A DNA stretch of 64,000 nucleotides from Candidatus Eremiobacter antarcticus (GTDB lineage: Bacteria > Vulcanimicrobiota > Vulcanimicrobiia > Eremiobacterales > Eremiobacteraceae): contig QHBK01000002.1 of the NCBI GenBank assembly GCA_003244105.1, forward strand, positions 1-64,000, given 5' to 3'. Position numbers and translations under genes: made by a program. Shown one piece after another: positions 34,759 to 43,821 of the stretch (its first letter is position 1; each line of letters opens with the position of its first letter). The notes below the pieces were generated by a model that was given only the letters and a program-made list of their open reading frames with translations, searched no databases and was not told the DNA's origin.

Positions 34759-36032
34759 CTACCGAAAAACGATAGTCGAGCCAAGAGCAGGCAACGTCGT
34801 TGGGGGCGGTCCGCCACTACTGGAGATGCTACCGCTGTCTAGCACTCCGCTTCCTGACAACACCAGCGTATGCAGATATTTGTTGCCGTATGGGTAGGCC
34901 TGCGCAGAGGCTGGATCAGGGTTAACTATCACAGCACATGCCCCGACGGCCGATCCGCTTATATAGCAATGCGCATACTCGCGGCCGTACACACCGCTAG
35001 TCAGCCTCAGACCGCTGATGTCGCTCGGGGTCGGGACGAGTGGGTCCAGAGCGACGAGACGCGTTTCCGGCATGACGTGGAAGCGCGAAGGCGTCGCGTA
35101 CAACTCCCACAGAACGGTCGATGCCGGATCGTATGTCAGTAGAAATGAACTGTAGGTATATAGCCGGCTGTCGGCCGCGCTGCTCGCGTCGGCCGTGTCG
35201 ACCCCATAGCAGAAGAAACATTTTCCCCTGCTGCGCCATGGCGATCTCGTTATTTTCGATCAACGCCCAATACTTAATCGCCTTTGGCTCATCCCGAGAT
35301 GAATAGCAGCCCTCCTGCAGGCCACCGATCACGTTGGGAGACACGTTGAGCTCCTTCTCATCATCAATTCGAAGCCCGCTGTAGATGATAGGAGTCGGCG
35401 CCTGTGCGCTGTTCAATTCCTGCGCAGCTGCTAACCATGAGCCAGCCGAATAATTGCATGGCAATGTCGGAAGATACAGCACATCGTTGGCGTTATCTTC
35501 AAAGATTGCGTCCCATGTCACCCCGACGCTTTGCGAGGCGATCCAGTTCTTCCAAAGCGTCCGCAAACTTGAGGATGCTGGATCCATCAAATACTGTTGA
35601 TAGGCCCCTTGGATGCGCGAGCCTGTGCAATCGTGAGCAAACGTCGTCTCGTCGCTTGTATAGAGCGGGTCGCTTGGCGCTTGCCGATTAGGGTCGCTGT
35701 AGAGCATGGCTTTGATCCCGGCTGCATGGACCGCCGCGTTGCCGTCCATGGTTGTTTCTGCCCAATCGAGATAAGGGCTCAACAGCGGGGGGCATTTGCG
35801 TTCCTTGCGTCACTGATACAAAGTCGCTCGTAAGCACATGCTTCATCGCAACGATCGCAGTCGAGGTCGGACTGGGCGAAGGGGCACGAGTCGGTATCGA
35901 CGCCGGCCCGCTCTGCTGCGAGGGGTTGCTAACGCTTCCGCTACCGCTGCAGCCACCAAGCAGCAAGGCGACCGTGGTTGCAATTACTGCGCTGCCAACT
36001 GGGCGTTGGCGTGGATGGATCATCGACTGCAA
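34759..36032 (-). pseudogene. Frameshifted lipoprotein gene, paralogue of the lipoprotein at 59.8-61.6 kb
   Basis: Three open frames join into one protein of roughly 420 aa. The first (from 36032) has a lipoprotein signal (VALLLGGCSGSG), a Pro/Ser/Thr linker, then KHVLTSDFVSV. The second (to about 35230) continues with SPYLDWAETT and GIKAMLYSDPN. The third ends with GREYAHCYISGSAVGACAV and TLVLSGSGVLDSGS. Each block matches the 602-aa lipoprotein (HVLT; APYLSWA; SGIKAYAYTD; AREYAHCFYRG; TLVLSGSDVLDGGS). The frame breaks sit at a six-G run (35787-35792) and at a C4/T4 stretch (35221-35228); removing one base at each restores the frame. It could be a true pseudogene or two assembly indels. Confidence 0.75.
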
Positions 36033-36301
36033 TATCCCAGCCTTTGTGGCTTGGCTTTGGTGGTGCGGACTCGTCGTTACGGAAGGGACCGCTTGGTACT
36101 TCTAGGTGCCTACGAGGAACCCATGGCGTACGCTGCCGCAAAGAAAAATTTCTCCGATTCCAAGCGGCCGGGAGCCCACTGCGGTACGCTTAACGGATCG
36201 CAAGAGAGTACCGCCGGAGCGTGGATGCGGGTTCCCCCGGCGACCGATGAGCTGTTAGGGCGCGGTGAGGAAATTATCGACCAACGTGAAACAGCAGCCG
36301 C

Positions 36302-37198
36302 GTGCAGGTCTATCTGGTCGACGGAACCTATGAACTGTTCCGGCACTTTTTTGCGGTACCCAAATCGTCAGACCTGAATGGGCGGGAAGTCGGAGCCGTG
36401 CGAGGTGTCCTGGCTTCTGTTTTGTCCATGGTCGAGCGCGGTGCCACGCACATCGGTGTCGCAACGGATCGGGTCATAGAGTCTTTTCGAAACGACCTCT
36501 ACTCCGGATATAAAACCGGCGAAGGCGTGGCTCCTCAGCTGCTCTCGCAGTTTCCCATTTTAGAAGCGGCCCTCGAGGCGATGGGAGTCGTGGTGTGGCC
36601 GATGGTTTACTACGAGGCCGATGATGCCTTGGCTTCCGCCGCTGCCAAGGCGTCGGGAGACGACCGTGTCAGTCGCGTGTTCATTTGTACGCCCGACAAG
36701 GATCTAACTCAGTGCGTCGTCGGCACGCGGGTCGTTCAGCTCGATCGCCGACGCAAAATCGTGCGCGACGAGGCAGCAGTCGTGGCCAAGTTCGGGGTAA
36801 CACCGGAATCGATTCCAGACTACTTAGCGCTGGTCGGCGATAGCGCGGATGGCTTCCCAGGTCTCTCAGGGTGGGGTTCGGACGCTGCGGCCAAGACCTT
36901 GTCGCGGTATCGCCACCTTGAAGAGATTCCCAAGGACTGGCACAAGTGGCATCCTTCCATCTCTCGAGCTCGCTCGCTCTCACAGTCCCTTTTCGGCGCC
37001 TGGAATGATGCGGTGCTGTTTCGCACCCTAGCAACCTTGCGAGCGGATGTGCCCGTCTTCACTACGGTCGATGATCTTCTCTGGAAGGGACCGCGGGAAG
37101 ACTTCTCCGACCTCGTCAATCAACTGAAGGCACCCGATCTACTGCGGCGCGCCGCCTTAGCGTCGGGCAATTCCGAATCGACGCCGGCACCGGCATGA
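36302..37198 (+). CDS. Stand-alone 5'-3' exonuclease / flap-endonuclease-like protein (PIN + H3TH)
   Basis: 298 aa from a GTG. The acidic metal-binding residues of the polymerase-I 5' nuclease family are in place: YLVDGTY (about D7), GVATDR, YYEADDALAS, TPDKDLTQ, and the H3TH segment GDSADGFPGLSGWGSDAAAK. It lacks any polymerase domain, so it corresponds to a free-standing nuclease such as ExoIX/Xni, acting on flaps or RNA primers in the cytoplasm. The preceding 268 bases hold no recognisable gene. The next gene follows closely on the same strand but is functionally unrelated. Confidence 0.88.
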   Translation: MQVYLVDGTYELFRHFFAVPKSSDLNGREVGAVRGVLASVLSMVERGATHIGVATDRVIESFRNDLYSGYKTGEGVAPQLLSQFPILEAALEAMGVVVWPMVYYEADDALASAAAKASGDDRVSRVFICTPDKDLTQCVVGTRVVQLDRRRKIVRDEAAVVAKFGVTPESIPDYLALVGDSADGFPGLSGWGSDAAAKTLSRYRHLEEIPKDWHKWHPSISRARSLSQSLFGAWNDAVLFRTLATLRADVPVFTTVDDLLWKGPREDFSDLVNQLKAPDLLRRAALASGNSESTPAPA

Positions 37199-37324
37199 CA
37201 GGACCCTCCGGTGGCCGGATGCGCGGCTGCTCGCCGGTCGCGCCGTGTTCGCGCCCGAAGCTTGCATGAGCGGATGAAGAAACGCGTCCTCGTACTCGGA
37301 GCAGGCTTCGGCCGGAGGAAAATC

Positions 37325-38509
37325 GTGAGTAGGACTGCGACACTCCTTGCTGCTATAGCGTCGGGCTGCGCCGTATTTCTCACGACAACCGCACGGCCGG
37401 CCGCCGCGGCACCCTCACTGTCGAATCCATCGGTTCGCGCAGCCATAGACGCGGCAGTGCAAAGAGAACGCAGGGTGTATGGCGGTCGCAGCCCGGTTCC
37501 TGCTGTGCTGGTCGGGGTTTGGGATGGCGCAGGCGGCAGCTACGTCCGAGCCTACGGCTTCGCCGATCTTGCTAAGCGAAGGGCGCTGACACCGAACGAC
37601 CACTTTCGCATTGGCAGCAACACGAAAACATTTGTCGTCAGCGTCGTGTTGCAACTGGTCGATGAGGGAAGGCTAAGCCTTGGCGACCCATTGAGCCGCT
37701 TCAGGTTAGGCGTTACGGTTCCCAACGCGCGCCACATCACGATCGGCGAACTGAGCCAGATGCGAAGCGGCCTGTTCGAAGCCTACGACACTCCCGAAGC
37801 CGATCGGATGAACTTTACGCCGGAAACAATTGTCGACCCGCGCACCATCATCAGGTGGGCGGTCAAGCAAAAGCCGTACTTCGCGCCTGGTAAAGGCTAC
37901 CACTATAGCAACGCCAACTACCTGCTCCTCGGCCTTATCATTGAAAACGTGACGAAGGACAGCGTTGCTGATCAAATACGGAAGCGTCTGCTTGTTCCGT
38001 TTGCCCTGCAGCACACAAGCTACCCAGTTACTCAGGCGATGCCCGACCCATGGGCGCACGGTTACGGTCTTGACAAGCACCGCAACTGGCAGGATGTCAG
38101 CGGTACCATTCCCGTGTCGCTGATGGGCTCTGCCGGAGAGATGATTTCCGACCTCGCGGACATGAAACGGTGGGTCAAGCTTTACGTTACCGGAAAGACC
38201 AGCGGCCCAGCGACCTATCACGCGTTGACCACGTGCCTCCCCACCGGTGAAGGAAATCTATCGTTCGGACTCGGCTTGGGGTGCAGTGCCGGATGGTACG
38301 GCTACACCGGGGGACTTCCGGGTTACAACACCGCTAACTACTACTTCCCAGCCAGCGGCGTCACCGTCGTCTCCTACGTACCAGCCCAATTAAGCAAGCC
38401 CTTTCCCGGCGTCGCCAATTCGATCTTTCGCGACATCGCACGCATGATGACACCTTCGAATGTTCCATTTGTCTTGAAAAGAAAGGCATCGAGTCGTTCG
38501 GGTTTGTAG
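37325..38509 (+). CDS. Secreted serine hydrolase of the class-C beta-lactamase / DD-peptidase family
   Basis: 394 aa from a GTG at 37325 with GGAGG 6 bases upstream. A signal peptide (ATLLAAIASGCAVFL, cleavage near AAAAP) precedes the domain. The S-x-x-K motif is SNTK (S98, K101) and the Y-x-N motif is YSN (194-196). The third motif (KTG-like) is not clear; HYT/GYTGG-like sequence near the C-terminal third may substitute, as in many beta-lactamase-like esterases and peptidases. Role: hydrolysis of a beta-lactam, D-amino-acid peptide or ester in the periplasm; which of these is unknown. The frame is open further upstream and contains an apparently unrelated Rossmann-like start. Confidence 0.85.
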   Translation: MSRTATLLAAIASGCAVFLTTTARPAAAAPSLSNPSVRAAIDAAVQRERRVYGGRSPVPAVLVGVWDGAGGSYVRAYGFADLAKRRALTPNDHFRIGSNTKTFVVSVVLQLVDEGRLSLGDPLSRFRLGVTVPNARHITIGELSQMRSGLFEAYDTPEADRMNFTPETIVDPRTIIRWAVKQKPYFAPGKGYHYSNANYLLLGLIIENVTKDSVADQIRKRLLVPFALQHTSYPVTQAMPDPWAHGYGLDKHRNWQDVSGTIPVSLMGSAGEMISDLADMKRWVKLYVTGKTSGPATYHALTTCLPTGEGNLSFGLGLGCSAGWYGYTGGLPGYNTANYYFPASGVTVVSYVPAQLSKPFPGVANSIFRDIARMMTPSNVPFVLKRKASSRSGL

Positions 38510-38577
38510 GACAGTTTGGCTCACCAACGGGGTTCAACGTTGCGGACTATGCCCTTTCTCGGCGCTTCCTTGGTCGC

Positions 38578-39429
38578 TCAGCGCTTGTGCCGCGTGGCAT
38601 TCAGGACATCATCGATCGCTTTGATAACCGCGTTGGGCTCATCGTTTTGGATATAGTGGCGAGAGGTCGGGACCAGCACATGGGTGCCACGGCCGAGCCG
38701 ATCCATGAATGCATCGTGCAAGCGGAGCTTTGTATCCTGTTCCAACGGGTTGCCGGGGAACTCCGGATTCTTCTTGGTGCCGGTCAAAAGCATAATCGGG
38801 ACGTCGGGCAACGGCCACGCCTGAGAGGCCTGTCGTCCACTGATCGTCAGAGCGTTTTGCTCACGTTGAGCGGCCAGCGATAGAGTGCCGACCGCTTTGG
38901 TGATGGCCGCTGCTCTGGCTGCCCACTGCGCCGGCGGCATCTTCGCCTGCAGCGAGGCTTCCAGCTGTTCGTCGATGGGATCCACGAAGACGAGACCGGC
39001 TACTTCTCCTGAGTACATGGCCGCGAACACGCGAAGTACGTAACCGCCGAGCGAGTGCCCAACCAATAAAAAGGGCTCGGGAGCGTGGAGATTCCTGAGA
39101 ATCGTATGAAGCTCGACCGCCATCTCACGGGCGTCTCGTGAACTCGCTGACCGTTCGGAGCCTCCCAAACCTGCACGGTCATATGCAATGGTCAGCGCGC
39201 GCTGTGACACCACCGCTTGAACGTCGTTCCACGTCGAGCTGCCCTCTCCGAGACCGGCTTCAAACACCGTAGTAACGCCGCCGGAGCCGGCAAGGCGTGC
39301 ATGCACCTTGAAGCCACCTGCATCGACCAGTTCATTCGTGCTGGGAAATGATACTGCGGACCGTACGACTTCCGGAGACGTACTCATCGCAGCCACAAGA
39401 ACGGCGATCGCAAGACGCTTGAGATGCAT
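38578..39429 (-). CDS. Exported alpha/beta hydrolase
   Basis: 283 aa with an N-terminal signal peptide (LAIAVLVAAMSTS). Nucleophile Ser126 in GHSLGG, a YDRAGLGGS oxyanion-type loop (83-91), an acid candidate in the segment PDVPIMLLTG onward, and a catalytic His near 258 (TSRHYIQ). This is the haloperoxidase/esterase-like alpha/beta hydrolase group; substrates are small esters or amides and cannot be predicted. It converges with the serine hydrolase gene, with about 70 bases between the two stops. Confidence 0.85.
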   Translation of the reverse strand: MHLKRLAIAVLVAAMSTSPEVVRSAVSFPSTNELVDAGGFKVHARLAGSGGVTTVFEAGLGEGSSTWNDVQAVVSQRALTIAYDRAGLGGSERSASSRDAREMAVELHTILRNLHAPEPFLLVGHSLGGYVLRVFAAMYSGEVAGLVFVDPIDEQLEASLQAKMPPAQWAARAAAITKAVGTLSLAAQREQNALTISGRQASQAWPLPDVPIMLLTGTKKNPEFPGNPLEQDTKLRLHDAFMDRLGRGTHVLVPTSRHYIQNDEPNAVIKAIDDVLNATRHKR

Positions 39430-39604
39430 CTACAAGACCCACAAATCTTAGTGCGCTGGTGACCTCTACCTTGGGTGTGTCGAAAAGTTTCGCGATGGCA
39501 GAAATGGGGCAGCGTCGCGCGCTGCGGCATGTTTTTCGCGTGGTCTCAAAGCTTCTTGATCAGATGCGGCCATTACGTAGGCGAAGACGCCGCCTACAGC
39601 GCTG

Positions 39605-40429
39605 TTACGGCGTCGGCGCCGTGACGCGATTACTCAGTAGAGTCACCGCTCCGCTTTGCGCTAAGACTCGGCCGTTCACCACCACGCCGGTACCGAGCGA
39701 TACCGATGCCGCCGCCAGAACTGTTCCGTTGAAAAGGGAAGCAGTCAACAACGTTGCGGAACTGCCGACCTCCCAGAACACGTTGCATGCCCCTGCCTGA
39801 TTGATCAGGGTAACGCTGCTGTTCGTCGACGTGGTCAGCGTTGTGGGTATTTGGAAAATAAAGACGCTGCTTGCGTTGTTCTGGCCGTCGAGTGTGACGT
39901 TTCCTGTGATGGCAAGCGAAACGGGGGCGTTGTAGACACCAGGTGTTATCACGGTCCCACCGATATCCGCGGGCAGGGCCGTGGGGTTCGGACGGCCTGC
40001 GGCGTTGTTAAAGGCGGTTGTCAAATCGAGTTGAGCTTGTGCCGCGGTCGTATCGCCTGCGTGAATCGAACCGTTGACCACTTGGCCGTTTCCTGGCCCG
40101 AAGCCCGTCACGGCGCTACCCGGACTGACGCCAAGGTTCCCGGAGACGATGGTAGGACCGGAGTTCGTAACTGTAGACGCAGCGAGCACGGCAAAACTCG
40201 CGGCTGTGCCCAACGGCACGCCGGTGACGGGGTTTTCCGTGCACGAGAGCGGGAGAATCGATGGGATTGGTTGCGGAGCCGACGGGCCGGGTCGCGGGGC
40301 TGCGGCGTTAAAAGCCGGTACCGAGCAAACACCGCTGCAGCCGACGAGGACGACCATCGCCATCAGCGCTGCGGGCGCGAACGCATGGAAGAACTGCGAG
40401 GTCTTGAGCATCTGGGTGGTCCTTTGCAT
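39605..40429 (-). CDS. DUF3494 (ice-binding-like) lipoprotein
   Basis: 274 aa. A lipoprotein signal (MVVLVGCSGV) leads into the DUF3494 beta-helix fold: LGTAASFAVLAAS, TNSGPTIVSGNLGVSPG, VNGSIHAGD, GVYNAPVSLAITGNVTLDG, FIFQIPTTL, NVFWEVGSSATL, GTVLAAASVSLGTG and VVNGRVLAQSGAVTL, all in family order. The family includes ice-binding proteins, but many members are surface adhesins in non-cold organisms, so ice binding should not be assumed. It begins 4 bases after the stop of the stalk/barrel gene upstream, so the two are co-transcribed. Confidence 0.9.
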   Translation of the reverse strand: MQRTTQMLKTSQFFHAFAPAALMAMVVLVGCSGVCSVPAFNAAAPRPGPSAPQPIPSILPLSCTENPVTGVPLGTAASFAVLAASTVTNSGPTIVSGNLGVSPGSAVTGFGPGNGQVVNGSIHAGDTTAAQAQLDLTTAFNNAAGRPNPTALPADIGGTVITPGVYNAPVSLAITGNVTLDGQNNASSVFIFQIPTTLTTSTNSSVTLINQAGACNVFWEVGSSATLLTASLFNGTVLAAASVSLGTGVVVNGRVLAQSGAVTLLSNRVTAPTP

Positions 40430-40433
40430 CTGT

Positions 40434-41813
40434 TTAGAACCTCACGCCGAGGCCGATGTATGGACCGGCATGCGTCTGATCGATCGGCGCGTTCTGCTTC
40501 GCCGTATAGCGGTCACCGCTGAAGCCCCCATAGAGATACAAGGGCGAAATCCCAAACGTCAGCGACAGGCCGACATCGTAGGTCAAGATCCGGTACTGCT
40601 GTTTGAAGCTGACACCGTTATTCGGGCTCGCAGCATCGGTCACGGTATAGTCACCGCTCGCGCTCGGATAGTAGAACGCAGAGCCGAAGAAATCGAGTCC
40701 CGATCGCAGGTCCGGCAGCTTCTCCACGCCCCCGCCGAACGCGTTCAGACGCGGGTAGCCGTAGTTTGTGATCGCTTGGAGGTAGCCCGCGCCGATGTAA
40801 ATGCGCGGCGCTGCGACCTGATACTCCAAGCGCGCATCCCAGGTGGTTTGCCTGGCTAGGAAGACGGGCGTGAAGGCGCTGCCGCCGTCGATGGTGTTGA
40901 AGTTGGTATAGTGGTTGCCGAACGAATCGATGACATTTTCCGCCGTGACATATTCATCCCGGCGGTAGTCGCCTTTGATGGCGAACGGCGAGTTCTTGAA
41001 CGCATACGCTGTGCTCGCCAGGTACGATCTGCAGCAGCGCTGGCCCGAGGCGAACTCATTGTACGTCCTGGACGAGGCACCGGCGGCTTGGATGAATCCC
41101 TGATACGTCTTTTCCTCAGGCGGGGCCGTGGGAGTCGGACTGGAGATCGGCGGCGCAGGCGTGGCCATGGGAGTCGGCACGGGATGCGGCGCCTCCACGG
41201 CTGGGATGTAGCGAATCACGACTATGTGGCGGGCGGGCAGCCATTCGACATATGCGCCAAGCGCTTCTGAGATCACTCGCACCGGCACGAGCACGATGCC
41301 ACGGTACATCACCGGTGGAACGTCGAGCGGTCGCTTCTCACCGTTGATGACGACCTCGTTTTTGCCCAAAGTGACGGACACGCTGGCGCCGCTCTTGCTC
41401 GCGGTGACGGTCTTGCCGCCATCCGTCGTTGAAACGGTAGCGCCCATCTCTTCGAGCATGCTGCGCAACGGCACGTAGATACGGCTGCCCTTCACGAGCG
41501 CCGCCAGCACGCGCTGTTGCTTGAGGATGTCTGGCTTCGTGTAGACGGTATGATCGTTGAAGATAATTGGAATCTTGCCCGATGGCGGGCTGCCAAAGTC
41601 CGCGAGGGCGATGACATACGACGTCTGCGGTGTCGCGTTTGCGGCGGTGCCCCAACCGCAGAACACAAGAGCCGCAAGGGCAACGACGACCGCACGCGGG
41701 CAAAGCGCCGTAGCATGGGTCTTAGACGGTATAAGCCATGTTCGCATGCTACTAAGCATCGGCACTTCAACCCGAGTTTTGAGGCCGGACGCAGGCTGGA
41801 AGCGGGAGGCCAA
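40434..41813 (-). CDS. Copper-amine-oxidase-N-like stalk domain fused to an outer-membrane barrel
   Basis: 459 aa in the longest frame; a start at about 41747 (MRTWLIPSK) fits the signal peptide better. Two stalk-type modules are visible: RIYVPLRSMLEEMGATVSTT with SVTLGKNEVVINGE, and GIVLVPVRVISEALGAYVEW with IVVIRY. A Pro/Thr linker (TPMATPAPPISSPTPTAPP) follows. The last 220 residues are amphipathic strands ending in GLGVRF, a typical barrel C-terminus with terminal Phe. The stalk domain is common in Firmicutes cell-wall proteins; fusion to an outer-membrane barrel is unusual. It may tether the barrel to the envelope, like OmpA (inference). It is coupled to the DUF3494 gene. Confidence 0.72.
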   Translation of the reverse strand: MASRFQPASGLKTRVEVPMLSSMRTWLIPSKTHATALCPRAVVVALAALVFCGWGTAANATPQTSYVIALADFGSPPSGKIPIIFNDHTVYTKPDILKQQRVLAALVKGSRIYVPLRSMLEEMGATVSTTDGGKTVTASKSGASVSVTLGKNEVVINGEKRPLDVPPVMYRGIVLVPVRVISEALGAYVEWLPARHIVVIRYIPAVEAPHPVPTPMATPAPPISSPTPTAPPEEKTYQGFIQAAGASSRTYNEFASGQRCCRSYLASTAYAFKNSPFAIKGDYRRDEYVTAENVIDSFGNHYTNFNTIDGGSAFTPVFLARQTTWDARLEYQVAAPRIYIGAGYLQAITNYGYPRLNAFGGGVEKLPDLRSGLDFFGSAFYYPSASGDYTVTDAASPNNGVSFKQQYRILTYDVGLSLTFGISPLYLYGGFSGDRYTAKQNAPIDQTHAGPYIGLGVRF

Positions 41814-42018
41814 GCATCGCTTGATGCAGGCTGCGCTCGAGCGCCACGACGCGAGTCATGCGGGACGATAGGCGCGCACGGGGACGGTCTTCAAGACGAT
41901 CGGGACCCTATTTGCGCCGTTTTTCCAAGTCCGCCGGCAGCGGTCGCCGCGGCGCTCGAGATCCAATCGTGCGCTTAATAAGGAAGATTGGCACGCGGTC
42001 TTTCAGCGGTTGTCGCGC

Positions 42019-42414
42019 TTAGCTTGCGCTGACGCCTACCTTGGCCGGTGAGTGCAAGCCGTGAATGTTGCCTTCGGAATCCTTGAACATCGCCCACCCG
42101 CCCCATTGCTCGTCGCGCGGGCCGTCCGTGAATTCGATGTCTTTGTTCTCGAACTGCTTGTGAGCCTCGTGGACGTCGTCGACCTCGATGATGACGCCGC
42201 TGAAGCCGCCGACCTTCTCCGGCGCCCAGTCAGGGGAACCCTTTGAGAGCGTGAACGAGGTCTGGCCGCCCGACGGCGCCACCGTCACCCAGCGAGAGTC
42301 TTCGCCCATAGCGACGTCCATAGTCTTTTGCCAGCCCAATTTGTTCGTGTAGAAATCGACTGCTCGATCGACATCGTTCACGAAAAGCGTGACCACCGAA
42401 ATATACATGTTCAA
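42019..42414 (-). CDS. VOC-family (glyoxalase/bleomycin-resistance-like) protein
   Basis: 131 aa with the VOC pattern: ISVVTLFVNDVDRAVDFYTNKLG at the N-terminus, then WVTVAPSGG, and a second half with GVIIEVDDVHEAHKQF and WAMFKDSEGNIHGL. It may bind a metal; the substrate is unknown. The start overlaps the stop of the OsmC gene by 4 bases (ATGA), so the two are translationally coupled, suggesting a joint role in detoxifying electrophiles or peroxides. Confidence 0.9.
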   Translation of the reverse strand: MNMYISVVTLFVNDVDRAVDFYTNKLGWQKTMDVAMGEDSRWVTVAPSGGQTSFTLSKGSPDWAPEKVGGFSGVIIEVDDVHEAHKQFENKDIEFTDGPRDEQWGGWAMFKDSEGNIHGLHSPAKVGVSAS

Positions 42415-42944
42415 TCCTTTCCTGGATCTTCAGGCGTCTTCTTGAACGTCGACACCGGCCGCACGCCATTCGCCAACGTCTGGTAGACAACACAGTAGCG
42501 TTCGGTCAGCTTTTGCAGTTGATCTATGTGCTCCCGGTCCGCTTCAGTATCCAGCTCGAACGACAGACGTATGTTCTTGAAGCCGACCGGCACTTGCTTA
42601 TCAACGGCCAGTGTGCCGCGAAAATCGAGGTCGCCCTCTGCCGTGATGGTGCCGCCGGCCAACGGGAACTCTATGGAGGTGGCGACAGCCCGCAAAGTCA
42701 CGCCGGCGCAGGCGACCAGCGCTTGCAGCAACATGTCGCCCGAACATGCCAGCATGCCGTTGCCCCCGGTCGCCGGATGCAAGCCCGCCTCGACCAGCGA
42801 GTGCCCGGTCTCAACGCTGCACGAAAGATTCTGAGAATCGTCGACGCGCCCGCGAGCGCGCAGGGTCACGAAAGCCGCCTCAGGCGCTTCGCGGTAGCGT
42901 TCCTTGAGGGGGGTCTGCATCGAACGCAACGTTGAGGAATCCAT
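42411..42944 (-). CDS. OsmC-family peroxiredoxin-like protein
   Basis: 177 aa. The OsmC core is clear: a Cys-bearing helix (CSGDMLLQALVACAGVTLRAVA) and the second catalytic Cys near the C-terminal third (LTERYCVVYQTLANG). The pair of cysteines reduces organic hydroperoxides. The N-terminal 40 residues are typical of the longer OsmC/YhfA-like branch. It heads a two-gene operon with the VOC protein. No regulator (OhrR) is nearby. Confidence 0.9.
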   Translation of the reverse strand: MDSSTLRSMQTPLKERYREAPEAAFVTLRARGRVDDSQNLSCSVETGHSLVEAGLHPATGGNGMLACSGDMLLQALVACAGVTLRAVATSIEFPLAGGTITAEGDLDFRGTLAVDKQVPVGFKNIRLSFELDTEADREHIDQLQKLTERYCVVYQTLANGVRPVSTFKKTPEDPGKD

Positions 42945-43099
42945 ACTTCAAGCCATCTCGGGCCAACCGGCCAGCTTTTGGGAGTTGAAACTGGCGGTCC
43001 ATTGCGTGGCCTTCTGCCGAAATCTTCTTCCTCAGGCGGACCACCCAAGTGTGACGTTCGAATCAGACATAGGTCGAGGCCCACTCAAGCGTCGGCGAA

Positions 43100-43821
43100 G
43101 TAGCCTTGTTCTCGAGGAGACCGCCTTGCGACAGCAGCTGCAGGCCGCGCTCGCGCTTCTATGTGTGAGCGTTGGCTCTTTTTCCATCTCGGTACGTGCA
43201 GCCGGCAAGATCGACGCCGCGCCGCCGGGCATCGTCGCCACCACCGCCACGATCGATGACGTTATGGACGCCCACGAAAAAGCGGTCCACGTCGACAAAA
43301 AATGGGTCACTGACATCGAAGAGGGCACCGTCACATGAACGGCCTCAAAGGCACGTATCGTCCTGGCTCGTTCGTGCCGCCCGCCGATGCATTCGCCGTC
43401 GACACCGTCCTCGACGACGGCGTACCCTTCGTGTCAGTGCAGGTAGGCGACGCGACTGGGGATCACTTCATCATCGATACGGGTGCGAACCGTGGCATGA
43501 TCTTCTCGTCTTTCGCCTCCGCGCACCCGGCTGACATCGTCGAAGGATTGGGCCGGCAGATCAGCGCCTACGTGCCCTTCACGAGCTTTCAAGGGGTGGG
43601 CGGCACCATCCAGATCAGGCCCATCCAAGTGAAGTCGCTTCGCGTGGGGGCGTGAGCCTCACGGAGTGGCTCTCATCTTTCGATCCACCGGCGACCGCGC
43701 CTTTGAATTCGAGGACATGGATGGAATTCTGGGCTATGACTTCCTGAAGTATTTCACGGTGTATCTCGACTATCCAGATTCACACATCTACTTGATGCCG
43801 AACAGACTCGTCAAACGCTGA
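43100..43821 (+). pseudogene. Decayed secreted aspartyl-protease-like (retropepsin-fold) gene
   Basis: Pieces of one gene lie in three frames. An N-terminal piece ends DAHEKAVHVDKKWVTDIEEG before a stop at 43336. The next frame starts NGLKGTYRPG and contains the active-site motif FIIDTGANRG, but stops at 43653. The third holds GILGYDFLKYFTVYLDY and ends at 43821. The middle break is at a five-G run (43646-43650): removing one G gives RVG-REPHGVALIFRSTGD in frame. The region between GLKGTYR and the protease motif is also much shorter than I would expect, suggesting an internal deletion. Its 3' end overlaps the convergent GT87 gene. The upstream start is uncertain. Confidence 0.6.
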
